A model generated the notes under the pieces. It searched no databases. It was given only the letters and a program-made list of their open reading frames with translations, and was not told the DNA's origin. Shown here in pieces: positions 17,821-27,368 of a stretch of 64,000 nucleotides of DNA. Location: contig NZ_JABMJK010000001.1 in assembly GCF_013376005.1 (NCBI RefSeq), positions 186,001 to 250,000 on the forward strand, read 5' to 3'. Made by a program: the position numbers and the translations under genes. The stretch's first letter is position 1, and the number at the start of each line of letters is the position of its first letter. Origin of the DNA: Duganella sp. SG902. Lineage in GTDB: Bacteria; Pseudomonadota; Gammaproteobacteria; Burkholderiales; Burkholderiaceae_D.

Positions 17821-20811
17821 TTAGAAGTTGTAGCGCAGGCCGACACGGTACACACGGCCGATCACATCGTACAGGGCCGGATTGATGCCGAAGCTCAGAT
17901 TGGCCTGTGGCGCCGCAGCCGGATCGACGTTGCCGATGTTATCGATCTTGAAGAAGGCCGTGGCCTTGTCCGAGAACTTCCAGGTGCCGCCCAGGTCCAC
18001 GTAGAAGGCGCCCTTCATGTGGTTGTTGTAGATGGTCGGATGGATCACGGTCGATACCGGGCAGTTGGTCTGGCACTCGATAAACTCGTTGCTGTACTTG
18101 CCGCTGCTGATCCAGCGCTCGCTCAGCGTCAGGCTGTATTTATCGGTATCCCACGACTGCGACAGCAGGCCTTTCCAGCGCGGCGTGCTGCCCAGGTTAT
18201 TACCGGCGCCTTCCGACGGAATGGTGCCCACCACGCCCGGATCGGTCAGGAAGCTGATGTTACGGGTGACCAGGCCACGCACGGTGAAGCGGCCCGGCAG
18301 GTTCCAGTCCTTCAGGTTCAGGCGATACGAGGCTTCCAGGTCGTAGCCTTTGCTGTGCAGTGAAGCCAGATTGAAGGCTTGCACGGTCACGTAGTTATTG
18401 ATCGGGATGGCGTTACCAAGCGACATGGCGCCGCAGATTTCCTTGTTACCGGCCACGCACAGATCCACTTCCTGCTGCGCGGTCAGCGACGAGATCACGC
18501 CATTGACCTTGATGTCGAAATAGTCGACCGAAGCGCTGAAGCCCGGCGCCCAGCTCGGACGATCCAGCACGATACCGAAGATGTTGTTACGGGCGATTTC
18601 AGGACGCAGCTTGGTGTTACCCACGGTGCGCTGCTGGATGGTGACGGTATTGCCCTGGTACTGCACCACGTTGTTCACCACCACGGCGGCCGCATACAGT
18701 TCGCTCAGGTTCGGCGCGCGCACGTCTTTCGAAGTGACCGCGCGGAAGCGCAGGCCGTCGATGCCGGTCTTCCAGTTGGCGCCCAGCTTCCAGCTTTCCA
18801 CGTGGCCGGAGGTGCTGTACTTGGTGTGGCGGTCGGCGATGTTGACGTTGGCCTCGCCCCAGGTGGCCGATTTCAGCACCGGCACGTTCAACTCCAGGTA
18901 GGCCTCCTTCACGTTATAGGTGCCGGAAGCGTTGTGGTAGTTACCTGCGTACCAGTTGTTGCCCACGGTGGAGTTCAGGATCGGGTCGGCCGGATACTGC
19001 GCGGTGTTCGGGCTGTCCGGGAAAATGCCGTTGCCATATGGGTCGCCGTTGACACGGTACGACTCACGGCGCCACTCGGCGCCGGTCGCCACCGCGATCG
19101 GGCCGGCCCACGATTCGAACGCCTCGCCGTTGATGTTGAAGCTGCCGACGTCCTGCTGCTGGCGGGTGTGCTGCTGCGGGCCGTTCTCCGGCGCCACGTA
19201 GCCCCAGGCGGCGGCGCTGACCGGCACATTGCCGATGATGTTGAGCGGCACACAGCCCGAGGCGCGCGCCACCTCGTTGCGGCAGACGATGCTGCCGTCG
19301 GCCAGGCGCACCGCATCGATGGCGGCGTTGTAGCGGGCATTCAGCGTCATATCCTTGACGATGATGTCGGTGAAGTTAATGCCGCGTTCCACGTAAGCGT
19401 CATAAGTCCACTCTTTGCCGAAGGCCGGGAAGCGGCCGTTGGCGCCCAGCGTCAGGCGGCGCATCTCGCGGGTCGGATGAACGTTGATGTTCTCCGGGAA
19501 GATGGCGTTGGCCGTACCGTACTGGAAGCTGGTGATGTTATTCGCCGCGCACGCCGCCACGATCGAAGCTGGCAGATAAGGATTCGAGCACTGGATGGTC
19601 AGGTTGGCGTTCTTGGCCGCGCCCGGGTTGGGCGAAAACGCCGACTTCACGCGACCGAAGTTGGCGGTCATGTAGATCTCGTGATCCGGGTTGATGTCGA
19701 AGCCCACGCGGGTATAGCCCACCTGGCGGGTCAAGTCCATCGCCAGGTTGGTGCCGGCGCCGACGCTGCCGCTCAAATCACCGCCGATACAGAATGGATT
19801 GACGCAGCCGGTCACCGCGCCGGTGCCGGTCGGTACGCCATTCGAGCCATACTGGAACTGGTACGGCTGACCGTTGACGCCAAACGCCGTGCCTTGCAGC
19901 GGGCCGTTGGTAATCAGGCCGTACTTCGCGTACTGGTACTGCTGCGCGTGTTCGATCACGGTGTACTGCGGCTTGCCGTCGTTGGTCGCGCTCAGCGGAC
20001 GGATCTGGTAGGCCGGGTTCTTGTACCAGGTACGGCCGTTGGGACCGACCTCGCCAAAGCCCGGCGACTCGATGCCCTTCTCGCGGCCATACTCCACGCT
20101 CGCCGTAACGTGCAGGCGGTCGTCCATGAACGCCTTGCCGAAGGCCGCCTGCACCGTGCCGTTCTTGTCGTCGTGATAGGTGGTCTGGCCGCCTTCGACG
20201 TTGAACTTGAAGCCTTCGAATTTCTTATCGGTGACGAAGTTGACCACGCCGCCGATGGCGTCCGAACCGTAGGAAGCGGACGCGCCGCCGGTCACCACGT
20301 CAACGCGCTTGACCAGCAGTTGGGGGAACTGGCTGACGTCCGTCACGCCGGTGACGTTGGCGCCGACCACGCGCTGGCCGTCCAGCAGCGTCAGCGTGCG
20401 GATCGGACCGAGGCCGCGCAAGCTCAGGGAGCTAAGGCCCTGGATACCGCTGCTGGTGCTGTTGGTACTGGTGGTGCGGCCGGTGCTGCCTTGCAGCGCG
20501 GGCAATTCGGCGATCGCGTTGAACAGGTTAGGCTTGGCGGTCTTGGCCAGGTCGTCTGCGCTCAGCATCGTGGTGGGCGTGGGCAGCGTGAAACCGCGCG
20601 CCGAGATGCGCGAGCCGGACACGGTCACCACGTTATCGACCTTGGCTTCAGGTTCGGTGGCGGCCGCCGGCGCGGCCTGGGCCTGATCGGCTTGCGCATC
20701 GGTGGCCGCGGCGGCTGCCTGCTGGGCGTGGGCCGCCGAGATGGCGATCCAGCTGCAGGCGCTGGCCACGGCCAGGCGCATGATGGTGTTACGGGTAGCG
20801 AGTGTAGTCAT
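17821..20811 (-). CDS. TonB-dependent outer-membrane receptor
   Basis: A 996-residue receptor with a signal peptide (AISAAHA-QQ), a low-complexity Ala/Gln/Asp region, a plug domain (VTVSGSRISARGFTLPTP ... GLSSLSLRGLGPIRTLTLLDGQRV) and a long barrel ending in Phe (GLRYNF). The length and the VSGSRI motif match TonB receptors of carbohydrate loci in Proteobacteria rather than siderophore receptors. It lies 44 bp after gluconokinase. It probably imports the oligosaccharide whose breakdown the operon encodes. Confidence 0.9.
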   Translation of the reverse strand: MTTLATRNTIMRLAVASACSWIAISAAHAQQAAAAATDAQADQAQAAPAAATEPEAKVDNVVTVSGSRISARGFTLPTPTTMLSADDLAKTAKPNLFNAIAELPALQGSTGRTTSTNSTSSGIQGLSSLSLRGLGPIRTLTLLDGQRVVGANVTGVTDVSQFPQLLVKRVDVVTGGASASYGSDAIGGVVNFVTDKKFEGFKFNVEGGQTTYHDDKNGTVQAAFGKAFMDDRLHVTASVEYGREKGIESPGFGEVGPNGRTWYKNPAYQIRPLSATNDGKPQYTVIEHAQQYQYAKYGLITNGPLQGTAFGVNGQPYQFQYGSNGVPTGTGAVTGCVNPFCIGGDLSGSVGAGTNLAMDLTRQVGYTRVGFDINPDHEIYMTANFGRVKSAFSPNPGAAKNANLTIQCSNPYLPASIVAACAANNITSFQYGTANAIFPENINVHPTREMRRLTLGANGRFPAFGKEWTYDAYVERGINFTDIIVKDMTLNARYNAAIDAVRLADGSIVCRNEVARASGCVPLNIIGNVPVSAAAWGYVAPENGPQQHTRQQQDVGSFNINGEAFESWAGPIAVATGAEWRRESYRVNGDPYGNGIFPDSPNTAQYPADPILNSTVGNNWYAGNYHNASGTYNVKEAYLELNVPVLKSATWGEANVNIADRHTKYSTSGHVESWKLGANWKTGIDGLRFRAVTSKDVRAPNLSELYAAAVVVNNVVQYQGNTVTIQQRTVGNTKLRPEIARNNIFGIVLDRPSWAPGFSASVDYFDIKVNGVISSLTAQQEVDLCVAGNKEICGAMSLGNAIPINNYVTVQAFNLASLHSKGYDLEASYRLNLKDWNLPGRFTVRGLVTRNISFLTDPGVVGTIPSEGAGNNLGSTPRWKGLLSQSWDTDKYSLTLSERWISSGKYSNEFIECQTNCPVSTVIHPTIYNNHMKGAFYVDLGGTWKFSDKATAFFKIDNIGNVDPAAAPQANLSFGINPALYDVIGRVYRVGLRYNF

Positions 20812-20855
20812 TGTCAGTCTCCGTCTAGTTATTGTGATTGCTTTGTGATTACTGC

Positions 20856-21353
20856 TTACTGCTCCGCCCTGATCCGGATGACCAGATCGTCGGGCGGTGT
20901 TTCGATATCCAGCGTGATGCCCGCCTCGTCGCCTTGCAGCGGTTCCAGGTCGTGGAACTGGCTGTCCAGCAGTGAGGGCGGCATATAGTGGCCGACGCGC
21001 GCCCGCATGCGCGCCTCGATCAGCGCTTTCGGTCCATTCAGGTGGGCGAAGCGCAGCGCCGGGTCGCCCTGGCGCAGCAGGTCGCGGTAGCGGCGCTTGA
21101 GCGAGGAGCAGGAGATCACCAGCCCCTCGCCGCGCTCGCGGGCGGCGCTGATTTGCGCCTGCAGGGCCAGCAGCCAGTCGGCGCGGTCCTCATCGTTGAG
21201 CGGTACGCCGGCCGACATCTTGGCCACGTTGGCAGGCGGGTGAAACTGGTCGCCCTCGACGAACGGCGCGCCGTTCGCGGCCGCCAGCGCCTGTCCGACC
21301 GTGCTCTTGCCGCAACCGCTGACGCCCATGACCACCCAACGGATACTCTGCAT
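20856..21353 (-). CDS. gntK: Gluconokinase
   Basis: A 165-residue P-loop kinase of the GntK/IdnK family, which phosphorylates gluconate to 6-phosphogluconate for the Entner-Doudoroff or pentose phosphate routes. Walker A is GVSGCGKST (residues 10-18), followed by FVEGDQFHPPANVAKMSAGVPL and CSSLKRRYRD, both characteristic. GGAGG precedes the ATG. It is the first gene of the operon gntK-receptor-gntP-beta-helix-esterase and lies directly downstream of two LacI-type palindromes. Confidence 0.93.
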   Translation of the reverse strand: MQSIRWVVMGVSGCGKSTVGQALAAANGAPFVEGDQFHPPANVAKMSAGVPLNDEDRADWLLALQAQISAARERGEGLVISCSSLKRRYRDLLRQGDPALRFAHLNGPKALIEARMRARVGHYMPPSLLDSQFHDLEPLQGDEAGITLDIETPPDDLVIRIRAEQ

Positions 21354-21371
21354 CCAATGCCTCCAAGATTA

Positions 21372-21383
21372 GTTAGCGCTAAC
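21372..21383. promoter_or_regulatory. LacI-type operator, gntK-proximal
   Basis: GTTAGCGCTAAC is a perfect 12-bp palindrome with the central CG typical of LacI/GalR-family operators. It lies 18 bp upstream of the gntK start codon, a repressing position. Confidence 0.65.
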
Positions 21384-21458
21384 ATTCCCACTCGAAAGAA
21401 ACAGGCACCAAAGAACAGCACCTATCAAATCAAAACGGGGGAAGATTCGCAGCACTAA

Positions 21459-21470
21459 GATAGCGTTATC
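21459..21470. promoter_or_regulatory. LacI-type operator, gntK-distal
   Basis: GATAGCGTTATC is a near-perfect palindrome related to the site at 21372-21383, 87 bp centre to centre. The pair could support looping by a tetrameric or paired LacI-family repressor. No lacI-type gene is in the window. Confidence 0.5.
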
Positions 21471-21673
21471 ATTTACATCGACTTTAGCCTACCGTAGAAA
21501 TTTGTAAAGACATATCCGTGCTGCGCCGCAATATATCCAAACCATGAAACCGCCGGCCCGGCCCTTGCCAACTCCCGGTTGCGGCGGCGCAACATAAACC
21601 GCTGCACAAAAGCCACACTTCGGGTGCTATGCTACGTCTGCCCTCACTTGATCAACCCAACAAGAACAACACA

Positions 21674-22957
21674 ATGCACAACAACGAGACCATCCGTCCG
21701 CTGACGGGCCAGGACTACAAAACCCTGTCGCTGGCCGCACTGGGCGGCGCCCTTGAGTTCTACGACTTCATCATCTTCGTCTTCTTTGCCAACGCCATCG
21801 GACAATTGTTCTTCCCGGCCGAAATGCCGGACTGGCTGCGCACCCTGCAGACCTTCGGCATCTTCGCGGCCGGCTACGTGGTGCGTCCGCTGGGCGGCAT
21901 CGTCATGGCGCACTTTGGCGACCTGCTGGGGCGCAAGCGCATGTTCACGTTATCGATCCTCATGATGGCCGTGCCGACGCTGGCCATCGGCCTGCTGCCC
22001 ACCTACGCCAGCATCGGTCTCGCGGCGCCGCTGCTGCTATTGTTGATGCGGGTGTTCCAGGGCGCGGCGGTGGGTGGCGAAGTGCCGGGCGCGTGGGTGT
22101 TCGTATCCGAGCACGTACCGGCGCGCCACACCGGCTACGCCTGCGGCGTGCTGACGGCCGGCCTGACCTTCGGCATCCTGCTTGGATCGCTGGTGGCGAC
22201 GGGCCTGAACACCGCCTACAAACCGGACGAAGTACTGGCCGGCGCATGGCGCATCCCCTTCCTGCTGGGCGGCGTATTCGGGCTGGGCGCGATGTACCTG
22301 CGCCGCTGGCTGCATGAAACGCCGGTGTTTGCCGAAATGGCGCAGCGCAAAGCGCTGGCGGCCGAGATGCCACTGAAAGCCGTGCTGCGCAGCCATCGCG
22401 GCGCGGTGACGGTATCGATGCTGCTGACGTGGATGCTGTCGGCCGGCATCGTGGTGGTGATCCTGATGACGCCGGCCCTGCTGCAAAAGGTCTACCACAT
22501 CGACGCGCGCACCTCGCTGGTGGCGAACACCGTGGCGACGCTGGGACTGGCGCTGGGCTGCGTGGTGTATGGCGTGCTGGCCGACAAGCTAGGTGCCAAG
22601 CCGGTGTTGTTCGTCGGCGCGCTGCTGCTGGCGATCTGCACCTACGTGTTCTACACCACGCTGCGGGCGCAGCCGGAACTGCTGTTGCCGCTGTATGGCG
22701 TGACCGGCTTCTGCGTCGGCGTGGTGGGCGCGGTGCCGTGCGTGCTGGTGCAAGCGTTTCCGGCGCAGGTGCGGTTCTCTGGCTTATCGTTCTCCTACAA
22801 CCTATCCTACGCCATCTTCGGCGGCCTGACGCCGGTGGTGGTGACGCTGATGCTGAAGAGCGACCCGCTGGGCCCGGCGTGGTACGTGATCGGCGTCTGC
22901 GCGATCGGCATGCTGACCGCCCTCTTCATCCGCCCCGCAATTCGGGGTCAGCTCTGA
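21674..22957 (+). CDS. MFS transporter, metabolite:H+ symporter (ProP/ShiA-like) type
   Basis: A 427-residue, 12-helix transporter. It has the signature of the MHS subfamily: ALGGALEFYDFIIFVFFANAIGQLFFP, then RPLGGIVMAHFGDLLGRKRMF and GGEVPGAWVFVSEH. Relatives carry organic acids, dicarboxylates, shikimate or osmolytes. The start at 21674 is chosen by homology; an ATG at 21629 is possible and neither has a clear ribosome site. The stop codon lies inside the left arm of the MITE-like element at 22943, so the last residues (GQL) are supplied by the repeat. Confidence 0.85.
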   Translation: MHNNETIRPLTGQDYKTLSLAALGGALEFYDFIIFVFFANAIGQLFFPAEMPDWLRTLQTFGIFAAGYVVRPLGGIVMAHFGDLLGRKRMFTLSILMMAVPTLAIGLLPTYASIGLAAPLLLLLMRVFQGAAVGGEVPGAWVFVSEHVPARHTGYACGVLTAGLTFGILLGSLVATGLNTAYKPDEVLAGAWRIPFLLGGVFGLGAMYLRRWLHETPVFAEMAQRKALAAEMPLKAVLRSHRGAVTVSMLLTWMLSAGIVVVILMTPALLQKVYHIDARTSLVANTVATLGLALGCVVYGVLADKLGAKPVLFVGALLLAICTYVFYTTLRAQPELLLPLYGVTGFCVGVVGAVPCVLVQAFPAQVRFSGLSFSYNLSYAIFGGLTPVVVTLMLKSDPLGPAWYVIGVCAIGMLTALFIRPAIRGQL

Positions 22958-23123
22958 CATTCGGACACGCAGCACTCATCATTGATAGAGATCAAAATGC
23001 TTTATCAAAAATTGCTGTTCAAATGTGCGAAGCAATTAACAGCGCAGTTTTAAGATTTTCAGATCTGATATTGATACGCCTCAAACGTAGTGCTTGCGTG
23101 TCCGAATGTCAGAGCTGACCCCG
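22943..23123. mobile_element. MITE-like element with 34-bp terminal inverted repeats
   Basis: The ends 22943-22976 and 23089-23123 are inverted copies beginning CGGGGTCAGCTCTGACATTC; they match except for one inserted base. The 112-bp interior is AT-rich, unlike the surrounding DNA, and has no coding capacity. The element fills the gap between the convergent MFS and aldolase genes and supplies the MFS stop codon. No clear target-site duplication was seen. It could be a non-autonomous transposable element or a REP/BIME-like structure that also terminates transcription. Confidence 0.7.
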
Positions 23124-23128
23124 ATGTT

Positions 23129-23827
23129 TTAGTCGATGTATTTGAGGCCGGCCTGTTCCAGCGGGCCGCGCATGTGGTACATGTCCAGACCCAGCACGCC
23201 CGCCGCCAGTTTGGCGCGTTTCTCGCCTTCGAGGTCTTCGCGCTTTTGCGCGACGGCGGCCACGCGGGCAACATCAGCGGCAGGCACGATGACTACGCCG
23301 TCATCGTCGGCTATCACGGCGTCGCCCGGGTTGACCAGGGCGCCGGCGCACAGCACCGGGATGTTCACGGAGCCCAGCGTGGCTTTGATGGTGCCCTTGG
23401 CGCTGATGTTTTTGCTCCATACCGGGAAGCCCATCTCGGTCAGGAAGCGCACGTCGCGCACGCCGGCGTCGATGATTAGCGCTTTCGCGCCGCGTGCCTT
23501 GAAGCTGGTGGCCAGCAGGTCGCCGAAATAGCCGTCGCTGCATTCGGCGGTAATCGCCGCCACCACGATGTCGCCCGGCTGGATCTGTTCCGCCACCACG
23601 TGCATCATCCAATTGTCGCCCGGGTGCAGCAGCACGGTGACGGCGGTGCCGGCCGCCTGCGCGCCGGCGTAGATTGGACGCATGTACGGCTTGAGCAAAC
23701 CAACACGCCCGATCGCTTCGTGCACGGTGGCGCTGCCGAATCGGCCCAGGTGCTCGACGTGCTCACGCTCTGCACGCACGATGTTGCGCTTGACGATGCC
23801 CAGTTGGTTGATCAGTGGTGTGGTCAT
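23129..23827 (-). CDS. galC: 4-carboxy-4-hydroxy-2-oxoadipate aldolase (GalC/LigK)
   Basis: A 232-residue RraA-fold class II aldolase. It should cleave 4-carboxy-4-hydroxy-2-oxoadipate to pyruvate and oxaloacetate, the last step of gallate and protocatechuate 4,5-cleavage degradation, using Mg2+ or Mn2+. Visible features are [18 protein letters not shown], the metal-binding loop [15 protein letters not shown] segment ([15 protein letters not shown]) and [10 protein letters not shown]. Start overlaps the hydratase stop by 4 bp. The plain RraA role is unlikely because the next two genes are gallate-pathway enzymes. Confidence 0.9.
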   Translation of the reverse strand: MTTPLINQLGIVKRNIVRAEREHVEHLGRFGSATVHEAIGRVGLLKPYMRPIYAGAQAAGTAVTVLLHPGDNWMMHVVAEQIQPGDIVVAAITAECSDGYFGDLLATSFKARGAKALIIDAGVRDVRFLTEMGFPVWSKNISAKGTIKATLGSVNIPVLCAGALVNPGDAVIADDDGVVIVPAADVARVAAVAQKREDLEGEKRAKLAAGVLGLDMYHMRGPLEQAGLKYID

Positions 23828-24849
23828 AAGCCTTTCTCCTTCAGTACGCGGTCCAGGCGTGGGAAGACGCGACGCGCGTTGCGTTCAAAAATGTCGGCGC
23901 GGTCGTCGGCGCTCAGGTCGGCCGCTTCGATGTAGCGCTTGGTGTCGTCGTAGTAGTTGCCGGTTTCCGGATCGATGCCGCGCACCGCGCCGATCATTTC
24001 GGAGGCGAACAACACGTTCTTCACCGGCATGACCTTGGTCAGCAGGTCAATCCCCGGCTGGTGATAGACGCAGGTGTCGAAGTAGATGTTGTTCAGCAGG
24101 TGCTCGCTCAGCGGCGGTTTTTTCATTTCCTGCGCCAGCCCTCGGAATCGTCCCCAGTGGTAGGGCACGGCGCCGCCGCCATGCGGGATCAGGAATTTCA
24201 GCGTCGGGAAGTCCTTGAACAAGTCGCTGGTCAGGCATTGCATGAAGGCGGTGGTGTCGGCGTTCAGGTAGTGCGCGCCGGTGGTGTGGAAGCATGCGTT
24301 GCAGCTGGTGCTGACGTGGATCATGGCGGGGATGTCGTGCTCCACCATTTTTTCGTAGATCGGATACCACGAGCAATCCGACAGCGGCGGCGCGCTCCAG
24401 TGGCCGCCCGATGGATCGGGATTCAGGTTGATGCCGACCATGCCGTATTCCTTGACGCACTTCTCCAGCTCAGGGATGCAGGTGGTGGGATCCACGCCCG
24501 GCGATTGCGGCAGCATGGCGGCGCCGATGAAGTTATCCGGGAACAGCTGCGCCACGCGCGCGCACAGTTCGTTGCAGATCGCGGCCCAGGTGGCGCTGGT
24601 GTTGAAATCGCCAATGTGGTGGGCCATGAAGCTGGCGCGTGGCGAGAAGATGGTCAGGTCGGAGCCTCGCTCTTTCATCAGGCGCAGCTGGTTGGTTTCG
24701 ATGGAGTCGCGCAGTTCGTCGTCGCTGATTTTCAGATCGGCGGTTTTCGGCCCGAGTTCGGGCGTGTTCAGGTTGGCGATTTGTTTGTTGCGCCATTCCT
24801 CCAGCGCTTTAGGCGCGGTGGTGTAGTGGCCATGGCAGTCGATGATCAT
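23824..24849 (-). CDS. ligJ: 4-oxalomesaconate hydratase, LigJ-type amidohydrolase
   Basis: A 341-residue amidohydrolase-superfamily enzyme with the N-terminal metal motif HGH (residues 6-8) and [13 protein letters not shown] near residue 215. Length, the opening [11 protein letters not shown] and the context fit LigJ, which hydrates 4-carboxy-2-hydroxymuconate to 4-carboxy-4-hydroxy-2-oxoadipate. Pseudomonas putida uses an unrelated enzyme, GalB, for this step, so the name ligJ is preferred. It sits between the tautomerase and aldolase genes of the minus-strand gallate operon. Confidence 0.9.
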   Translation of the reverse strand: MIIDCHGHYTTAPKALEEWRNKQIANLNTPELGPKTADLKISDDELRDSIETNQLRLMKERGSDLTIFSPRASFMAHHIGDFNTSATWAAICNELCARVAQLFPDNFIGAAMLPQSPGVDPTTCIPELEKCVKEYGMVGINLNPDPSGGHWSAPPLSDCSWYPIYEKMVEHDIPAMIHVSTSCNACFHTTGAHYLNADTTAFMQCLTSDLFKDFPTLKFLIPHGGGAVPYHWGRFRGLAQEMKKPPLSEHLLNNIYFDTCVYHQPGIDLLTKVMPVKNVLFASEMIGAVRGIDPETGNYYDDTKRYIEAADLSADDRADIFERNARRVFPRLDRVLKEKGL

Positions 24850-24860
24850 GGATGGTCCTT

Positions 24861-25973
24861 TTAGAGATGGGCGGGAACGAGGACTTCGCCGCGCATGATG
24901 GGGCGGGCGGTGCGCAGCAGCGCGGCGCGCACGACTTGCCCGGATTGGTCGGTCTCCAGTTCGACGCTGAATTCGCCGCTGGGATGTTCAATCGAGAGTG
25001 TCTGGCAAGCCTGGTCCTTGGTGCTGGCGATGCCGCCGGCGATGGAACCCGGCAGCACGCACGCCGTGGCCACCGTCACCGCCGCCAGTACGCCGATGGA
25101 GTCGTGGCAGACGTGCGGGATGAAGCAGCGCGTGCTCACCGCCCCGCCGTCCCTCGGTGGCGCGAGCAGGCACATTTTCGGGTAGTTCTTTTGGGCGACG
25201 TCGCCAAGGCCCATCAGCGGGCCGGCCGCCAGGCGCAGTGCCTCAAGCCGGGCACGCAGGGCGTCGTTAGCCGTCAGTTCGGCGGCGCTCTCGTAGCCGG
25301 TGATGCCGAAGGCGGACGCGCGCACCAGCACCATCGGCATGCCGTTGTCGATCAGCGTGGCGTCGACCGCGAACGGCGCGGCGGCGGCATCGACGTTGAT
25401 GCGGTCCAGCGCGCGGCCGGTTGGCAATAGCGACGGACACACGGAACCTGCGGTGTCGAGGAAGTTGATGCTGATCGGCGCCGCCGTTCCCGGTACACCG
25501 TCTATGCGCGCGCCGCCAGCGTATTGCAACTGGCCGTGCGGCGTTGGCATGGTGACGTCGCACTGCATGCTGGTATTCAGCGTCAGGATGCGCGCGGTGG
25601 TGACGCCCTCCGCGATCGGCAGCAGCCCGCGCTCCAGTGCGAACGGCAGCACCGCCGCCAGCATGTTGCCGCAATTGGGTGTGACATCCACGGTGTCGCT
25701 ATCCGGCTGCAATTGGGCGAACAAAAAGTCCAGGTCCACGCCCGGCGTCGCGCTGCGGCGGACGATGCCCACCTTGCTGGTCAGCGGATGCGCGCCGCCC
25801 AGGCCATCGATCTGGCGCGGATCGGGCGAGCCCATGGCCGCGAGCAGCACCCGATTGCGCGCGGCCGTGTCCACCGGCAGGTCGGACTCCAGAAAGAAAG
25901 GACCACGCGATGTACCACCGCGCATCAACATGCAAGGCACGGCGCGCTGGTCGGAGGCTGGATAGTGGCTCAT
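24861..25973 (-). CDS. galD: 4-oxalomesaconate tautomerase (GalD/PrpF family)
   Basis: A 370-residue PrpF-family isomerase. Motifs are MLMRGGTSRGPFF at the N-terminus, GLGGAHPLTSKVGIV, and TPNCGNMLAAVLPFALE with the conserved cysteine. In gallate pathways GalD converts the keto form of oxalomesaconate from ring cleavage to the enol form used by the hydratase. It begins the minus-strand operon galD-ligJ-galC and is divergent from the LysR-type regulator; the 118-bp intergenic gap should contain their promoters. Confidence 0.9.
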   Translation of the reverse strand: MSHYPASDQRAVPCMLMRGGTSRGPFFLESDLPVDTAARNRVLLAAMGSPDPRQIDGLGGAHPLTSKVGIVRRSATPGVDLDFLFAQLQPDSDTVDVTPNCGNMLAAVLPFALERGLLPIAEGVTTARILTLNTSMQCDVTMPTPHGQLQYAGGARIDGVPGTAAPISINFLDTAGSVCPSLLPTGRALDRINVDAAAAPFAVDATLIDNGMPMVLVRASAFGITGYESAAELTANDALRARLEALRLAAGPLMGLGDVAQKNYPKMCLLAPPRDGGAVSTRCFIPHVCHDSIGVLAAVTVATACVLPGSIAGGIASTKDQACQTLSIEHPSGEFSVELETDQSGQVVRAALLRTARPIMRGEVLVPAHL

Positions 25974-26091
25974 GGTGACGGATTGTTAAGAAGTGTGAAG
26001 CCACAAGTATCCGTTCCGGCTACATTCGCGTGGTTGCGTTGTGGGCCCTGATTTGTTCTAATCTGCTTATTGCGGCCCACTTCACCTGCTT

Positions 26092-27297
26092 ATGTTCCTG
26101 GTCAGCCTGCGTCACCTTCATGCGTTTAACGCCGTCGCCGCCAGCGGCGGCATCCGACGCTCCTCGGAAAGCCTGTACCGCGCCTCCTCCGCCGTGGCGC
26201 GTTCGGTCGCCGCGTTGGAAGAGAGCCTGGACGCCCAGCTGTTCGAGCGCAAGGGACGCGGGATGCTGTTGACCGCCGCCGGCGACGTGGTGCGCAAGCG
26301 CGCCGACCGCATCGAGGCCGAGCTGCACGCGGTGCGCGAGGAGGCCGTGCGCCTGCGAGACCGCAATGGCGCCAAGGTCGGCGGCATCGAGGCGCTGCTC
26401 AATGAGCGCAGGCTGCAAGCGGCATCACTGCTGGCGGAAGTGCATCACATGCCAAGCGTGGCGCATGCGATGGGCGTGTCGCAATCGGCCGTAAGCCAGG
26501 CCATCGCCCGGCTGGAGGATATGTTGGGACAACCGCTGTTCCTGCGCACCGCGCACGGCATGGTGCCCACCGACGCGGGCCGACGCTGGACCGAATCTTT
26601 CGACCGTGTGCTGGCCGAGCTGCGCCACATACCCGAAGATATCGCCGCGCTGGCCGGCGTGGTGCTGGGTGTGGTGACCATCGGCGCGCTGCCGCTGGCG
26701 CGTTCGCAGTTACTGCCTGTGGCTATTTCGTCAGTGTTGAAACGCCACCCACGACTGCAAATCCGTTCGCTGGAGAGTCCTTACGAAGAGCTGACCGCCA
26801 GCCTGCTGAGCGGCCGGATCGATTTTATCGTCGGCGCACAGCGCGCCGGTGGCGGCGATGCGTTCGAGTCACGTTCGCTGTTCGAGGACAAGGCGGCGCT
26901 GGTGGCGCGCGCCGGTCATCCGCTCAGCAAGCGCGCCCGGCTCACGCTGGACGATCTGGCCGGTTTTCCTTGGTGTTTATCGCGCAGCGGCACGCCTTTG
27001 CGGGAATCGTTGGTGCAGTTCTTTGAACGCCAGGGCAAGCAGGCGCCCTCGCCCGCCGTGGAAACCGGCGATCTGGCGCTGCTGCGCGGCCTGCTGCTGT
27101 CGAGCGATATGCTGACGGTGTTATCGGCGCATCAACTGCATCACGAGGTACGCACCGGCCAGCTGGTGGTGCTGCCGTTTGACATGCCGGGAATGGAACG
27201 AAGCATCGGCGTCACCACTCGCAAGAATGCCCATCTTTCCCCCGGCGCCTACGCGCTGCTCGCGGAAATCGAGGCGATAAGCCATAACTGGCGATAA
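26092..27297 (+). CDS. galR: LysR-type regulator with two helix-turn-helix modules
   Basis: A 401-residue LysR-type regulator, about 100 residues longer than usual. Two LysR DNA-binding units are visible: residues about 5-75 (LRHLHAFNAVAASGGIRRSS ... SLDAQLFERKG) and about 105-170 (RLQAASLLAEVHHMPSVAHA ... MLGQPLFLRTAHG). A normal periplasmic-binding-like effector domain follows (VTIGALPLARSQLLPVAI). It is divergent from galD and upstream of the MFS importer and dioxygenase genes, so it is probably the GalR-type activator of gallate degradation. Symbol given by position and family. Confidence 0.8.
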   Translation: MFLVSLRHLHAFNAVAASGGIRRSSESLYRASSAVARSVAALEESLDAQLFERKGRGMLLTAAGDVVRKRADRIEAELHAVREEAVRLRDRNGAKVGGIEALLNERRLQAASLLAEVHHMPSVAHAMGVSQSAVSQAIARLEDMLGQPLFLRTAHGMVPTDAGRRWTESFDRVLAELRHIPEDIAALAGVVLGVVTIGALPLARSQLLPVAISSVLKRHPRLQIRSLESPYEELTASLLSGRIDFIVGAQRAGGGDAFESRSLFEDKAALVARAGHPLSKRARLTLDDLAGFPWCLSRSGTPLRESLVQFFERQGKQAPSPAVETGDLALLRGLLLSSDMLTVLSAHQLHHEVRTGQLVVLPFDMPGMERSIGVTTRKNAHLSPGAYALLAEIEAISHNWR

Positions 27298-27368
27298 GCA
27301 GATTGAAACGGTTCAGCAAGCAATAGCAATACTCTCCCTCCTGTCCAAACGTACACTGGTGAAGCGGT

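Larger units (their letters stand above)
21354..21673. other. Intergenic regulatory region of gntK operon and MFS gene
   Basis: This 320-bp stretch has no gene. It holds two LacI-type palindromes (separate entries), is less GC-rich than its surroundings around 21410-21520, and separates the divergent gntK operon from the MFS transporter. No convincing terminator or riboswitch was seen. Confidence 0.6.

Noticed and set aside
22977..23088. Half of the 36-bp IclR operator (AATGTGCGAAG) inside the MITE-like element
   Set aside because: Only a TGTGCGA core is present; there is no inverted partner at the right distance.
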